Assembly (NCBI RefSeq): GCF_003994485.1
Contig: NZ_RZNJ01000002.1
Coordinates: forward strand, 371,255 to 435,254
Direction: 5' to 3'
DNA length: 64,000 nucleotides
DNA from: Arsenicitalea aurantiaca
GTDB taxonomy: Bacteria > Pseudomonadota > Alphaproteobacteria > Rhizobiales > Devosiaceae
The notes under the pieces were generated by a model. It saw nothing but the letters and a program-made list of their open reading frames with translations, searched no databases and had not been told where the DNA came from. The translations under genes were made by a program, and so were the position numbers. Numbering within the stretch: the first letter of the stretch is position 1; each line of letters opens with the position of its first letter. This document shows positions 1 to 8,446 of this stretch, piece after piece.

Positions 1-204
1 CGTCGCGGCTTTGACCGTGAGGCGATCCACAGCCTTCGCGCCGCCTATCGGATGATCTTTTCCACCGAAGGGACGCTGCGGGAGCGGGTCGAGGATGCCG
101 CGCAGCTCTTTGAGTCCGAACCCATGGTGCAGGACGTCGTTGCCTTCATCACCGCTGCCAAGGATCGCGCCATCTGCATGCCGCGCAACGGGCATCACGG
201 GTAG
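1..204 (+). CDS. lpxA: UDP-N-acetylglucosamine acyltransferase, C-terminal fragment
   Basis: The window opens inside this gene; only the last 67 codons and the TAG stop are present. The residues follow the helical C-terminal domain of LpxA, with RRGFDREAIHSLRAAYRMIF near the start and an ending DRAICMPR before a short tail. LpxA performs the first acyl transfer of lipid A synthesis in the cytoplasm. The stop is followed immediately by the ATG of lpxI with no gap, so the two are probably translationally coupled in the lpx operon. The hexapeptide-repeat domain lies outside the window. Confidence 0.85.
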   Translation, partial: RRGFDREAIHSLRAAYRMIFSTEGTLRERVEDAAQLFESEPMVQDVVAFITAAKDRAICMPRNGHHG

Positions 205-1032
205 ATGGCTGGCCGCCTGACGATCTTTGCGGGGACCGGCGCTCTCGTGCCCCTTGCCATCGATGCCGCCCGGCGCGGCGGCTATCGTTTCCAGGTGCTC
301 ACGCTCGTGCCGCGCGACGATCTCGGCGATGACGTGAAGACGGGCCGCGCAGATCTGGAAAACCCGCTCGGCATCGTCTTTTCGCTCAAGATGTTCCGCA
401 CGACGCATATTCTGCTCGTCGGGGGCGTCACCCTGTCCGATCGCGTCCGCGAAGGTCTCGCTCGCCTCGGTGGGGGAGGAGGCGCGTCTTCCGACAGCGT
501 CGGTGACGGCGCGCTTTCTGGCGTCGCCCGCACGCTGAAGACGATGACCGGGGCCGACCTCATCGGCATCGAAAATCTGGCTCCAGAGTTGTTGGCGCCC
601 GTCGGCCATATCGCGGGCCCTCCTGCCATGGCGCCCCAGTCCGATCTCGCATTTGCCATGCAGACGGCGCGTGAGGTGGGGCGGCTCGATCTCGGCCAGG
701 CAGTCGCCACCACCGGCCGCCGCGTGCTTGCCGTCGAGGATATTGCCGGCACCGACGCTTTGATCGCCCGCATCGGCCAGTTCCGGCGGGCCGGTCTCAC
801 CGGTGATGGGGAGGGCGCCATCATTCTCGCGAAAGCCGCGAAGCCGGCCCAGCCGCTCTTCGTCGACCTTCCGGCCATCGGCCCGGTCACCATCGACAAT
901 GCACGCGCAGCCGGCATCGTCCATATCGCGGTGCAGGCCGGCCGGACGCTGCTGATCGAGCGCGGGGAAATCTCCGCTCGGGCTGACGCGCTCGGCATAT
1001 CGGTCGTCGGCGTACCCGCCGTCGATGCCTGA
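205..1032 (+). CDS. lpxI: UDP-2,3-diacylglucosamine pyrophosphatase LpxI
   Basis: A 275-residue LpxI (DUF1009) protein. It cleaves UDP-2,3-diacylglucosamine to lipid X and UMP, and replaces LpxH in alphaproteobacteria. Seen: N-terminal nucleotide-binding-like segment (LTIFAGTGALVPLAIDAAR) and the C-terminal domain with PAIGPVTIDNARAAGI and the ending AGRTLLIERGEISARADALG. A Gly/Ser-rich stretch near residues 88-100 (LGGGGGASSDSVGDG) looks like a flexible linker. It lies between lpxA and lpxB, starts right after the lpxA stop and overlaps lpxB by 8 nt, which supports both the start and the function. Confidence 0.93.
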   Translation: MAGRLTIFAGTGALVPLAIDAARRGGYRFQVLTLVPRDDLGDDVKTGRADLENPLGIVFSLKMFRTTHILLVGGVTLSDRVREGLARLGGGGGASSDSVGDGALSGVARTLKTMTGADLIGIENLAPELLAPVGHIAGPPAMAPQSDLAFAMQTAREVGRLDLGQAVATTGRRVLAVEDIAGTDALIARIGQFRRAGLTGDGEGAIILAKAAKPAQPLFVDLPAIGPVTIDNARAAGIVHIAVQAGRTLLIERGEISARADALGISVVGVPAVDA

Positions 1033-2167
1033 GCGGGCCGACCTCTTCGTCGTCGCCGGCGAGCCCTCCGGGGACAGGCTCGGAGCCGCATTGATTGCCG
1101 ATCTCCGCGCCCGCCGGAACCTCGACATCATGGGCGTCGGTGGTGACGGCATGATCGGGCAGGGGCTCGACACGCTCTTCCCGCTTGCCGAACTCAGCGT
1201 CATGGGCGTCAGCGACGTCGTGCTCCGTCTCCCCAATCTGCTGCGTCGCCTCGGGCAGCTGGCGAGGCTCATCCGCCGGATCCGCCCTCGGGTCGTCGTC
1301 CTGATCGACAACAAGCTTTTTTCCACGCTTCTCGCCAAGCGATTGCGCAAGGCCGGCTATCGCGGCGCCATCCTGCTTTACGTCGCCCCGACAGTGTGGG
1401 CCCGGAAGCCGGAGCGCGCAGCGCAGATCCGTCCGCTCTTTGACGAGGTTCTGGCAATCCTTCCGTTCGAGCCGGAAGTGATGGTGCGTCTTGGTGGGCC
1501 ACCTACCCATTATGTCGGCCATCCTGCACTCGCTCGCGCAGCGTCCGAACTTGATCTCGAGACGGCGAGATACGTCGCACTCCTACCCGGTAGCCGCGCA
1601 GGCGAACTCAAACGCCACCTGCCGCTCTTCGCCGAACTGGCAGGCCGCCTTGCCCAGCGTCCAGAGAGGCTCCTTTTCTATATACCGACCCTCCCGCATC
1701 TCGCTCCAAACCTCGGTGCGGCAGTCTCATCCTGGCCCGTGCCTGTGGCAATCGTGACTGATCCGGAAGAACGTCGGCGCCTCGAGAGCGAAACGCGCGT
1801 TGCGATAGCCTGCGCCGGCACCGCAACGCTCGAGCTGGCACTCGCCGGCGTGCCGATGGTCATCACCTATGTCATGGACGGCATTCAGTCCCGGCACTTC
1901 GAGAGGCTTGGGCGACCCTGGGTTGGGCTCCCCAATATCGTGCTCGAAAGCGATGTCACGCCAGAATGCGTGCTGGCTCAGGCTGATGTGGGCCCGGTCC
2001 TTGCCGCGGCTCAGGATCTGCTGGACCGTCCATCAAGCGCACATGCTCAGCAGGCGGCCTTCCGGCGGCTGCGGCAGATGATGGAGGAGGGGCGGCCGGG
2101 AACGCCCCGCGAGAGCGCTGCCGATCGTGTTCTCATGCACCTTAAAGACGCGGATTCCCTTTCCTAG
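1025..2167 (+). CDS. lpxB: Lipid-A-disaccharide synthase
   Basis: A 380-residue GT19 glycosyltransferase that condenses lipid X with UDP-2,3-diacylglucosamine to lipid A disaccharide at the inner membrane. Diagnostic N-terminal motif GEPSGDRLG at residues 13-21, then GVGGDGM, the VLIDNKLF region, LPGSRAGELKRHLP and the C-terminal CAGTATLELALAGVPMV. Length matches the family. The start ATG lies inside the end of lpxI (8-nt overlap), indicating coupling. It ends 34 nt before the convergent dehydratase gene, where I see no obvious terminator. Confidence 0.95.
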   Translation: MPERADLFVVAGEPSGDRLGAALIADLRARRNLDIMGVGGDGMIGQGLDTLFPLAELSVMGVSDVVLRLPNLLRRLGQLARLIRRIRPRVVVLIDNKLFSTLLAKRLRKAGYRGAILLYVAPTVWARKPERAAQIRPLFDEVLAILPFEPEVMVRLGGPPTHYVGHPALARAASELDLETARYVALLPGSRAGELKRHLPLFAELAGRLAQRPERLLFYIPTLPHLAPNLGAAVSSWPVPVAIVTDPEERRRLESETRVAIACAGTATLELALAGVPMVITYVMDGIQSRHFERLGRPWVGLPNIVLESDVTPECVLAQADVGPVLAAAQDLLDRPSSAHAQQAAFRRLRQMMEEGRPGTPRESAADRVLMHLKDADSLS

Positions 2168-2201
2168 AAATCCGCGCCAATCTGTTGCTCTGGAAGCGAT
2201 T

Positions 2202-3374
2202 TTACCAGTCGACGGCGGTGCCGTCCGGCATCACGGCGTGCTTGGCGTGATAGACCTCGGTCTCGAACGGGTGCTTGGCCGCAATCGCTTCGTTCACTTC
2301 CACGCCGAGCCCCGGCAGCTCGGGAATGGCCCAGGCGCTGTCCTCGCGATGGATCGGGGTCTGGACCACCTCGTCGTACCACGGGACGGATCCAGTCATT
2401 TCTTCTTGGATGACGAAGTTCGGGGTCGCGATGTCGAAGTGAAGCGCCGTCACCCCGGCGATCGGACCGAGAGGATTGTGGGGCGCGATGCCCACGCCGG
2501 CCGTTTCCGCCGCCGCGGCGATCTTCCGGGCTTCGGACAGTCCGCCGGTATGGGCGATGTCGGGCTGCGCGATGTTGAGGGCCCGCATGCGGAAGAGGGG
2601 CTCGAATTCGTGCCGGCCGATCAGCCGCTCCCCGGTCGCAATCGGAACGGGCGAACGCTGCGTGACCTCGTGCATCAGCTGCGGGTCGTAGGGCGGCACC
2701 GGTTCCTCGACGAAGAGCGGCCGACCAGGCGCAAGCACGCGAATGTAATCCATCGCTGCGGCGGCACTCGCCGGGCGTCCGTGGAAATCGACCATGATCT
2801 CCACTTCGTCGCCGACAGCCTCGCGCAGGCTCATCATGAGCTTTTCGACGTGATCGACGTTCCGGATCGTCGTCGTGTAGTGCGAATAGGGGATGAAGAC
2901 GACCTTGAGCGCCTTGTAGCCGGCTTCGACCACCTTTAGGGCGCTGTCGACCAGCGCACCCACCTGCATGGTCTCGTAGACGGACTTCATGTCGCCAAGA
3001 CCGAGATGGGTGTAGACCGGCACCTTGTCCCGTGTCTTGCCGCCGAGGAGCCGCCACACGGGCACGCCGAGATCCTTCCCCAGAATGTCCCAGAGCGCCA
3101 CCTCGATCCCGGAGATCGCGGACGCGCCGATGGAGCCCATTTTCCAGAAGCCGTGCTTGTGCATCACCCGCACCGCATGCTCGATGTCCCGCGGGTCGAG
3201 CCCGAGCAGAAGCGGCTCGAGATCCGCGATCGCGCCGGTCACGGCACGGGTCTTCCACTCCAGCGTGGCCTCGCCCCAGCCATACAGCCCTGGCTGGTCT
3301 GTCTCCACGCGCACGAATACCCAGTTGCGCATTTCCGCGTTGACCACGGTTGTCTTGATTGCGGTGATCTTCAC
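2202..3374 (-). CDS. Enolase-superfamily sugar-acid dehydratase (D-galactonate dehydratase-like)
   Basis: A 390-residue member of the mandelate racemase/muconate lactonizing subgroup, closest by eye to D-galactonate dehydratase. Seen: the metal-ligand strand MVDFHGRP, the second ligand in FVEEPVPP, the third in IATGERLIG, and the C-terminal catalytic region APHNPLGPIAG. These enzymes abstract the alpha proton of a sugar acid and eliminate water to give a 2-keto-3-deoxy acid. It is last in a minus-strand run after a TRAP transporter (67 nt after dctP), so the transported acid is probably its substrate. dgoK and dgoA about 11 kb away would process the product. Other aldonate substrates cannot be excluded. 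Confidence 0.8.
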   Translation of the reverse strand: MKITAIKTTVVNAEMRNWVFVRVETDQPGLYGWGEATLEWKTRAVTGAIADLEPLLLGLDPRDIEHAVRVMHKHGFWKMGSIGASAISGIEVALWDILGKDLGVPVWRLLGGKTRDKVPVYTHLGLGDMKSVYETMQVGALVDSALKVVEAGYKALKVVFIPYSHYTTTIRNVDHVEKLMMSLREAVGDEVEIMVDFHGRPASAAAAMDYIRVLAPGRPLFVEEPVPPYDPQLMHEVTQRSPVPIATGERLIGRHEFEPLFRMRALNIAQPDIAHTGGLSEARKIAAAAETAGVGIAPHNPLGPIAGVTALHFDIATPNFVIQEEMTGSVPWYDEVVQTPIHREDSAWAIPELPGLGVEVNEAIAAKHPFETEVYHAKHAVMPDGTAVDW

Positions 3375-3441
3375 CTGTGCCGCCTCCGGGCTTTGTGTTG
3401 CGTGGGGAGAGCGCGGTTCGCGCCCTCCCGGTCGTATCTGG

Positions 3442-4455
3442 TTATTGCCCGCGAATGGTCGCGAGCTCTGCGTTGAGCCGGTCTATCACATCCTGCCCGA
3501 TGGTTTCGGCGTGGGTCTCATAGACCACCCCCATCGCCTCGCGCATGGCGTCGACCGCGGCCGGCTCGGGGCGGACAATCTCCATCCCCTCTTCTTCGAG
3601 CGCGGCAAGCGCAGCGTCCGCCCGCTCAGCCATCCCGGCGCGCTGGATGGTCTGTGCCTCTGCGGCGCATTCCATCACCACAGCCTGCTCTTCGGTGCTG
3701 AGCTGGTTGAACAACGTCTCGGAGTACAGCAGCATGAGTGCAGCGTAGACGTGATTGGTGAGCGAGAGGTAGTCCTGAACGTCATAGAGCTGGGCATCAT
3801 AGATGGTCAGCAGCGGGTTTTCCTGTCCGTCGATGGCGCCCGTTTCCAGCGCCGGGAACACTTCGCCCCAGCTCATCGGGATCGGGTTGGCCCCGAGCGC
3901 AGAGAACGCGTCGATGAAGATGTTGTTCTGGATCACCCGGACACGCAGGCCCTGGAAGTCCTCCACGCTCGCGACGGCGCGGCGCGAATTCGTCAGCTGG
4001 CGGAAGCCGTAGTCCCAGAACGAGACCTTCACCAGGTCATGCTCGGGCATGAGGTCCCCGATGAACTGGCCGAACTCACCATCGAGCACGGCATTCACTT
4101 CCTCGGTGCTGTTGAACATGAAGGGCAGATCGAAGACACCGAGGCGCGATTCGAGCCCGACGAGCGGCGAGGTGGTCGTCACGAACATGTCGAGCGTGCC
4201 AGCCCGTGCGGCCTGGCTCATCTCCTGGTCGCCGCCGAGCGCGGCATTGAAGATGCCCTGGATGGTCATCTGGCCGTCGGTGCGCTCGGCTGCGCAGGCT
4301 GCCATGGCGTTGATCGCAACGCCCGTCGGATGCTCAGGCGAGAGCGTGCTGCCGACGCGAATCGTGCGCTCCTGGTACTGGGCGAATGCCGGGCTGGTGA
4401 GCCCGCTCGACAGCGCCAGCGTCGCTGCCATGATGCCGATGATCGTCTTCTTCAT
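3442..4455 (-). CDS. TRAP transporter periplasmic solute-binding protein (DctP family)
   Basis: A 337-residue secreted DctP-type receptor. Residues 1-26 form a Sec signal peptide (MKKTIIGIMAATLALSSG... AFA). The family fingerprint follows: RVGSTLSPEHPTGVA, then GLRVRVIQNNIFIDAFSALG and the MSWGEVFPALETGAIDGQEN block. That block is typical of sugar-acid or carboxylate receptors. The start at 4455 is preferred over an ATG nine codons upstream because GGAGGA precedes it at proper distance and the signal peptide begins there. Third gene of dctQ-dctM-dctP-dehydratase; probable ligand a hexonate or hexuronate. Confidence 0.9.
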   Translation of the reverse strand: MKKTIIGIMAATLALSSGLTSPAFAQYQERTIRVGSTLSPEHPTGVAINAMAACAAERTDGQMTIQGIFNAALGGDQEMSQAARAGTLDMFVTTTSPLVGLESRLGVFDLPFMFNSTEEVNAVLDGEFGQFIGDLMPEHDLVKVSFWDYGFRQLTNSRRAVASVEDFQGLRVRVIQNNIFIDAFSALGANPIPMSWGEVFPALETGAIDGQENPLLTIYDAQLYDVQDYLSLTNHVYAALMLLYSETLFNQLSTEEQAVVMECAAEAQTIQRAGMAERADAALAALEEEGMEIVRPEPAAVDAMREAMGVVYETHAETIGQDVIDRLNAELATIRGQ

Positions 4456-4488
4456 AGTCGGTCCTCCACTTGGATTGGTCATATATCT

Positions 4489-5775
4489 CTACCGTCCGCG
4501 CAGCCATTGAAGCGGAGCCAGTACGAGATCGGGGAACAGCACGAGCAGCACCACCACGACGCACTGCGCGAGCAGGAATGGCCAGACGCCCCGGAGCACC
4601 CGGCTCATGGTGACCTTGCCCACGCCGCAGACGACGTTGAGCACGATGCCGACCGGTGGGGTGATGAGCCCGATGGCGTTTACGATGATGAACAGCACGC
4701 CGAAATAGACCGGATTCACGCCGACCTCGCGCACCAGCGGCATCAGGATCGGCGTGAGGATGAGGACCGTCGGGCCGAAATCGAGCGCCATGCCGACAAC
4801 GAATACGAGCGCCATGACGACGAGCAGGAAAACGGTCTGGTTGTCCTTGAAAGGCTGCAGCAGCTGGCCGAACTGAGCTGGGATGTTGGCCTGCGCGATC
4901 AGCCAGGCCGAAACCATGGCGGCAGCGATGAGGAACATGACCAGCGCCGTCATCAGCGAGGCGGAGAGGAAGATCCGGTAGAGGTCGGGCAGCTTGATCT
5001 CTCGATAGACGAGCGTACCGATGACCAGCGCATAGACCGCAGCAACCACCGCAGCTTCGGTAGGCGTGACGATCCCGAAGCGAATGCCCCCAAGTACGAT
5101 TGCCGGCATGACGAGCGCCAGCGCACCGTCGACCGCGGCCTTGCCACGTTCCTTCCAGCTCGCCTTTGGCATCGGCTTCAGATTGGTCTCGAAGCGCACG
5201 CTGATCGCCCAGGCGATGACGAGCGAAAGCCCCATCATCAGTCCAGGGACGATGCCGCCCAGAAAGAGCTGGGTGATCGACACGTTCGCGGCGACCCCGA
5301 AGATGATGAAGCCGACTGATGGCGGAATGACCGGCGCGACGATGCCACCAGCTGCGATAAGCCCCGCGGCGCGACCCTGGTCGTATCCGGCCTGCCGCAT
5401 CATCGGGAGGAGGAATGCGGCGAGCGCAGCAGTATCGGCGGCGGCCGATCCGGACAGTGCCGCAAGGATGACCGCGGCGAAGATGACCACATAGCCCAGG
5501 CCACCATGATAGTGCCCAACGAAGCTCATCGCGAAATTCACGATGCGGCGCGAAAGGCCGCCGGCGTTCATGAGCTCTCCCGCCAGCAGGAAGAAAGGGA
5601 TGGCGAGCAGCTGGAAATTATCGGCGCCGGTGACCATGTTCTGCGCGACGATCTGGGGGTTGAAATTCCCCATATGCGCCATGAGCGCGACGCTGCAGAC
5701 GATAAGCGCGAAGGCGACCGGAACGCCGATGGCCAGCGAGCCGCAAAGTGCGCCCAGAAAGATCAGAACGGTCAT
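4489..5775 (-). CDS. TRAP transporter large permease (DctM family)
   Basis: A 428-residue integral membrane protein with about 12 hydrophobic segments, the ion-coupled translocating subunit of a TRAP transporter. Typical DctM signatures are seen: FFLLAGELMNAGGLSRRIV, LSGSAAADTAALAAFLLPMM, IPPSVGFIIFGVAANVSI and ITPPVGIVLNVVCGV. The reading frame is open far upstream but the real start is the ATG at 5775, which overlaps the dctQ stop as ATGA. That coupling is usual for dctQM. It works with the 3' dctP receptor to import a sugar acid using a sodium or proton gradient. Confidence 0.92.
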   Translation of the reverse strand: MTVLIFLGALCGSLAIGVPVAFALIVCSVALMAHMGNFNPQIVAQNMVTGADNFQLLAIPFFLLAGELMNAGGLSRRIVNFAMSFVGHYHGGLGYVVIFAAVILAALSGSAAADTAALAAFLLPMMRQAGYDQGRAAGLIAAGGIVAPVIPPSVGFIIFGVAANVSITQLFLGGIVPGLMMGLSLVIAWAISVRFETNLKPMPKASWKERGKAAVDGALALVMPAIVLGGIRFGIVTPTEAAVVAAVYALVIGTLVYREIKLPDLYRIFLSASLMTALVMFLIAAAMVSAWLIAQANIPAQFGQLLQPFKDNQTVFLLVVMALVFVVGMALDFGPTVLILTPILMPLVREVGVNPVYFGVLFIIVNAIGLITPPVGIVLNVVCGVGKVTMSRVLRGVWPFLLAQCVVVVLLVLFPDLVLAPLQWLRGR

Positions 5776-6311
5776 TCGAAGCGCCCCTTGGCAGGCTCTG
5801 TTTCGGCCTCTTCCTGTTCGGCAAACCGCTCCAGTTCGCCCGGTTCGAACCGGCCGGTCGCAACGCGGAAGAGACGGTGCGTCGAGGTAATCGCCATCAG
5901 CGCGGCCGAAACCATCGCGGCGGCATGGACGGCTGCAAGCGGCACGCCGAGGATCGGCGTCAGCATTGTGGAGTTGATGCGCCAGGCGAGAATGCCGCCC
6001 CATACCAGCATGATGCAGCAGCAGAGGATGATGAATTCGCTGATCGCCATCAGCGTCCGCCAGCTCATCCTCGGCATGGCGGAGACGATGAACTTCATCC
6101 CCAGATGCATGCCGCGCCGATGAGCAACGGCCGCGCCGATGAAGCTCAGCCAGACGAACATGAAACGCGGCAGTTCGTCGGCGATCCGGATCGTGTAGTC
6201 GAAGAGATAGCGTGCCGCCGCATTGGCGAAAACGAGGGCCACCATGCCTGCCAGAAGCAGCACGAGCACCACTTCGAGAAGCCTGTAGGCCCCATCCACA
6301 AGTCTCGTCAT
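5772..6311 (-). CDS. TRAP transporter small permease (DctQ family)
   Basis: A 179-residue protein with four hydrophobic segments (about residues 10-30, 48-66, 85-108 and 122-142) and the DctQ-typical TIRIADELPRFMFVWLSFIG followed by RRGMHLGM. First gene of the TRAP operon. GGAGGCG lies 6 nt before its ATG. It overlaps dctM by ATGA. The C-terminus is an acidic tail (EQEEAETEP). The 128-bp upstream gap separates it from the divergent GntR regulator and carries an inverted repeat likely to control both. Confidence 0.88.
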   Translation of the reverse strand: MTRLVDGAYRLLEVVLVLLLAGMVALVFANAAARYLFDYTIRIADELPRFMFVWLSFIGAAVAHRRGMHLGMKFIVSAMPRMSWRTLMAISEFIILCCCIMLVWGGILAWRINSTMLTPILGVPLAAVHAAAMVSAALMAITSTHRLFRVATGRFEPGELERFAEQEEAETEPAKGRFE

Positions 6312-6378
6312 CGAGAAGCGCCTCCCAGCACTGCAGGCGGGGGCGTCCGTCCTCGGCCCCGATCACAGGGTCGTAGGG

Positions 6379-6404
6379 TTGTCATACATCCTACCGTATG
6401 GCAA
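6379..6404. promoter_or_regulatory. Inverted repeat, candidate GntR/FadR operator
   Basis: TTGTCATAC, an 8-nt spacer, then GTATGGCAA. The 9-bp arms match at 8 of 9 positions. It sits in the short intergenic region between dctQ and the divergent FadR-type regulator, where an autoregulatory operator for a dimeric GntR protein is expected. I saw no second copy near the other sugar-acid genes. Assignment is by position and symmetry only. Confidence 0.5.
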
Positions 6405-6439
6405 GACCATGTCTGATGCATTTGGATGGGTGTGGATAG

Positions 6440-7147
6440 ATGAAGCTGGAAGCCATGCTGCCCAAGGAGAGCCTCGTAACCGACGCGGCTCGTCGGATCG
6501 AAGCCTCGGTGCGCGAAGACATGCGCGTCGGCGATCGTCTACCCAGCGAGGCTGAAATCTGCCGCCAGCTCGGCGTCAGCCGCACGGTCGTGCGGGAGGC
6601 GCTGGCCCATCTGCGTGCCGATGGCCTTGTTGAGACCCGTCGGGGGCAGGGGCTCTTCGTCACCGAGCAGAACGTCCTTCGCATTCGCATCGGCGACGTC
6701 GAAGCGTCGCGCGAAGGCCTGCTTGAAATGCTTGAGCTCCGCCGGGGCCTTGAAAGCGAGACCGCGCGGCTGGCGGCCGAGCGGCGGAAGCCCGACGATA
6801 TCGAACGCCTGGAGGCCGCGCTGGCCGCTCTTGAGGCTGCTGATCGGGAAGGCCGTGACGGCGTCGAGGAAGACCTTGCTTTTCATCTCCTGATCGCGGA
6901 CATCGGGCGCAATCGCGTGCTCATCAAGATGATGCATTTCTGGGCAGGATCGCTGCGTACGGCCATCGGCTTCCTGCGCGCTGCCGATGAGGAAACCCCG
7001 GGGATCATCGATGACCGCGGACGTCGGCACGCCGACATCTGCAGATTGATCGTCGCGGGAGACGGTGAGGGAGCCCATCGTGCCATGGTCGATCACATGA
7101 ATCACACGATCAGCCGTTTCTCGAGCACCCAGTCCGAACGCGACTGA
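6440..7147 (+). CDS. GntR-family transcriptional regulator, FadR subfamily (FCD domain)
   Basis: A 235-residue regulator. The N-terminal winged helix (about residues 10-75) contains GDRLPSEAEICRQLGVSRTV and the GLVETRRGQGLFV wing. The C-terminal all-helical FCD ligand-binding domain (about 88-225) has ELRRGLESETARLAA and potential metal-binding His residues in DLAFHLLIADIG, RRHADICRLI and MVDHMNHT. Such proteins usually repress sugar-acid genes until the substrate or an intermediate binds. It is divergent from the TRAP operon and co-directional with the next enzyme, so it probably controls both. Confidence 0.9.
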   Translation: MKLEAMLPKESLVTDAARRIEASVREDMRVGDRLPSEAEICRQLGVSRTVVREALAHLRADGLVETRRGQGLFVTEQNVLRIRIGDVEASREGLLEMLELRRGLESETARLAAERRKPDDIERLEAALAALEAADREGRDGVEEDLAFHLLIADIGRNRVLIKMMHFWAGSLRTAIGFLRAADEETPGIIDDRGRRHADICRLIVAGDGEGAHRAMVDHMNHTISRFSSTQSERD

Positions 7148-7195
7148 TTGTCCTCGAACATTTCGAATAGCAACAGACCCGATTGGAGGGGGCAC

Positions 7196-8380
7196 ATGAA
7201 GATTGAGGCCGTGGACTTTTTCTACCTGTCGATGCCGCAGGTGACCGACGAGGCTGATGGCAGTCAGGACGCGCTTCTGGTGCGCGTGGTTGCCGGCGGG
7301 CATGTTGGCTGGGGTGAGTGCGAGGCCTCGCCGCTCGTCTCCATCGCGGCCTTCGTCACGCCCATGAGCCACGGCGTCTGCCGCCCGGTATCCGATTCGG
7401 TGCTCGGCCAGGAGATCAATGGCCCCGAGGACATCGCGCGGATCTCGGCGCTGGTCGAATACAACAGCATGGATCTCCTCCAGGCGCCGCACACGCTTTC
7501 GGGCGTCGAGATGGCGCTCTGGGATCTGCTCGGCAAGGCCCGCGGCGAGCCGGTGTGGCGGATGCTCGGCTATGCCCGTTCAGAGCCCAAGGTCCCTTAT
7601 GCTTCAGTTCTTTTCGGTGACACGCCGCAGCAGACCCTCGAGCGGGCAAGGGCATCCCTCGCCAATGGCTTCGTCGCCGGCAAGTTCGGCTGGGGGCCGA
7701 TCGGTCGCGGAACGCCGGCGGACGACGCCGATCATTTCATGGCCGCCCGCGAGGGGCTCGGCAAGGATGGCATCCTGCTCGTCGATGTCGGCCAGATCTG
7801 GGGCGAGGATGTCGATGCCGCCGCCGCCCGCCTGACCGCGCTCAACGACGCTGGCGCGCTCTGGCTCGAGGAGCCCTTCCACGGCAGTGCTTATGAAGCC
7901 TACGGTGCTCTGACCGATCGGCTACCCGAAGGGGGCGTGCGCCTCGCCGGCGGCGAAGCCGCGCATAACGTCTTCATGGCTCGCCACCTGATCGACTATG
8001 GCAAGGTCGGCTATGTGCAGATCGACTGCGGCCGCATCGGTGGTATCGGTCCGGCACACAAGGTCGCCAAATATGCCGTCGAGAAGGGCGTGACGTTCGT
8101 CAATCACACCTTCACCTCGCACCTTGCGCTCTCGGCGTCGCTTCAGCCCTATGCAGGCCTCGCCGATCACCGCATCTGCGAATACCCCGCCGAACCCAAG
8201 CCGCTGGCGCTCGATTTCGTCGCCAATCATTTCGACCGTGATGGAAATGGCGAGATCGCTGCGCCCAACGCGCCCGGCCTCGGCATCGAAGTCTCCGAAG
8301 CCGGCATGCGCAAGTATATCCGCACGGTGGAGATCCGCGTCGATGGCGAACTCATCCACGAGAGCGGTAAGTCGATCTAG
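7196..8380 (+). CDS. Mandelate racemase/muconate lactonizing enzyme family protein
   Basis: A 394-residue enolase-superfamily enzyme, distinct from the dehydratase at the other end of this island. Seen: TLSGVEMALWDLLGK, a lysine-bearing strand (FVAGKFGWG), metal-ligand strands ILLVDVGQIW, LWLEEPFHG and LAGGEAA, and the general base region VNHTFTSHLALSASL. This indicates proton abstraction from a carboxylate substrate, as dehydratase or racemase; the substrate cannot be told. Start chosen at 7196 because GGAGGGGG lies just upstream; an upstream TTG in frame lacks this. It lies 48 nt after the GntR gene and ends at a strong terminator. Confidence 0.85.
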   Translation: MKIEAVDFFYLSMPQVTDEADGSQDALLVRVVAGGHVGWGECEASPLVSIAAFVTPMSHGVCRPVSDSVLGQEINGPEDIARISALVEYNSMDLLQAPHTLSGVEMALWDLLGKARGEPVWRMLGYARSEPKVPYASVLFGDTPQQTLERARASLANGFVAGKFGWGPIGRGTPADDADHFMAAREGLGKDGILLVDVGQIWGEDVDAAAARLTALNDAGALWLEEPFHGSAYEAYGALTDRLPEGGVRLAGGEAAHNVFMARHLIDYGKVGYVQIDCGRIGGIGPAHKVAKYAVEKGVTFVNHTFTSHLALSASLQPYAGLADHRICEYPAEPKPLALDFVANHFDRDGNGEIAAPNAPGLGIEVSEAGMRKYIRTVEIRVDGELIHESGKSI

Positions 8381-8400
8381 TCTCACACGAGCTGAAACGC

Positions 8401-8436
8401 AGAACCCCCGGAGGCAGCACCTCCGGGGGTTCTTTT
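8401..8436 (+). terminator. Rho-independent terminator
   Basis: Perfect 14-bp stem (AGAACCCCCGGAGG against its complement) with a 5-nt CAGCA loop, followed by TTT. It lies 20 nt after the stop of the plus-strand enolase-superfamily gene and 11 nt before the end of the convergent gltA. It clearly serves the plus strand. The minus-strand side has no clean U tract but the stem may still help separate the two transcripts. Confidence 0.88.
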
Positions 8437-8446
8437 ATGGTTCGGA

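Noticed and set aside
3025-5319. 764-codon plus-strand open frame opposite the dehydratase, dctP and dctM genes
   Set aside because: Composition is His/Asp/Arg-rich antisense shadow of high-GC genes; the minus strand encodes clear families across the whole stretch.
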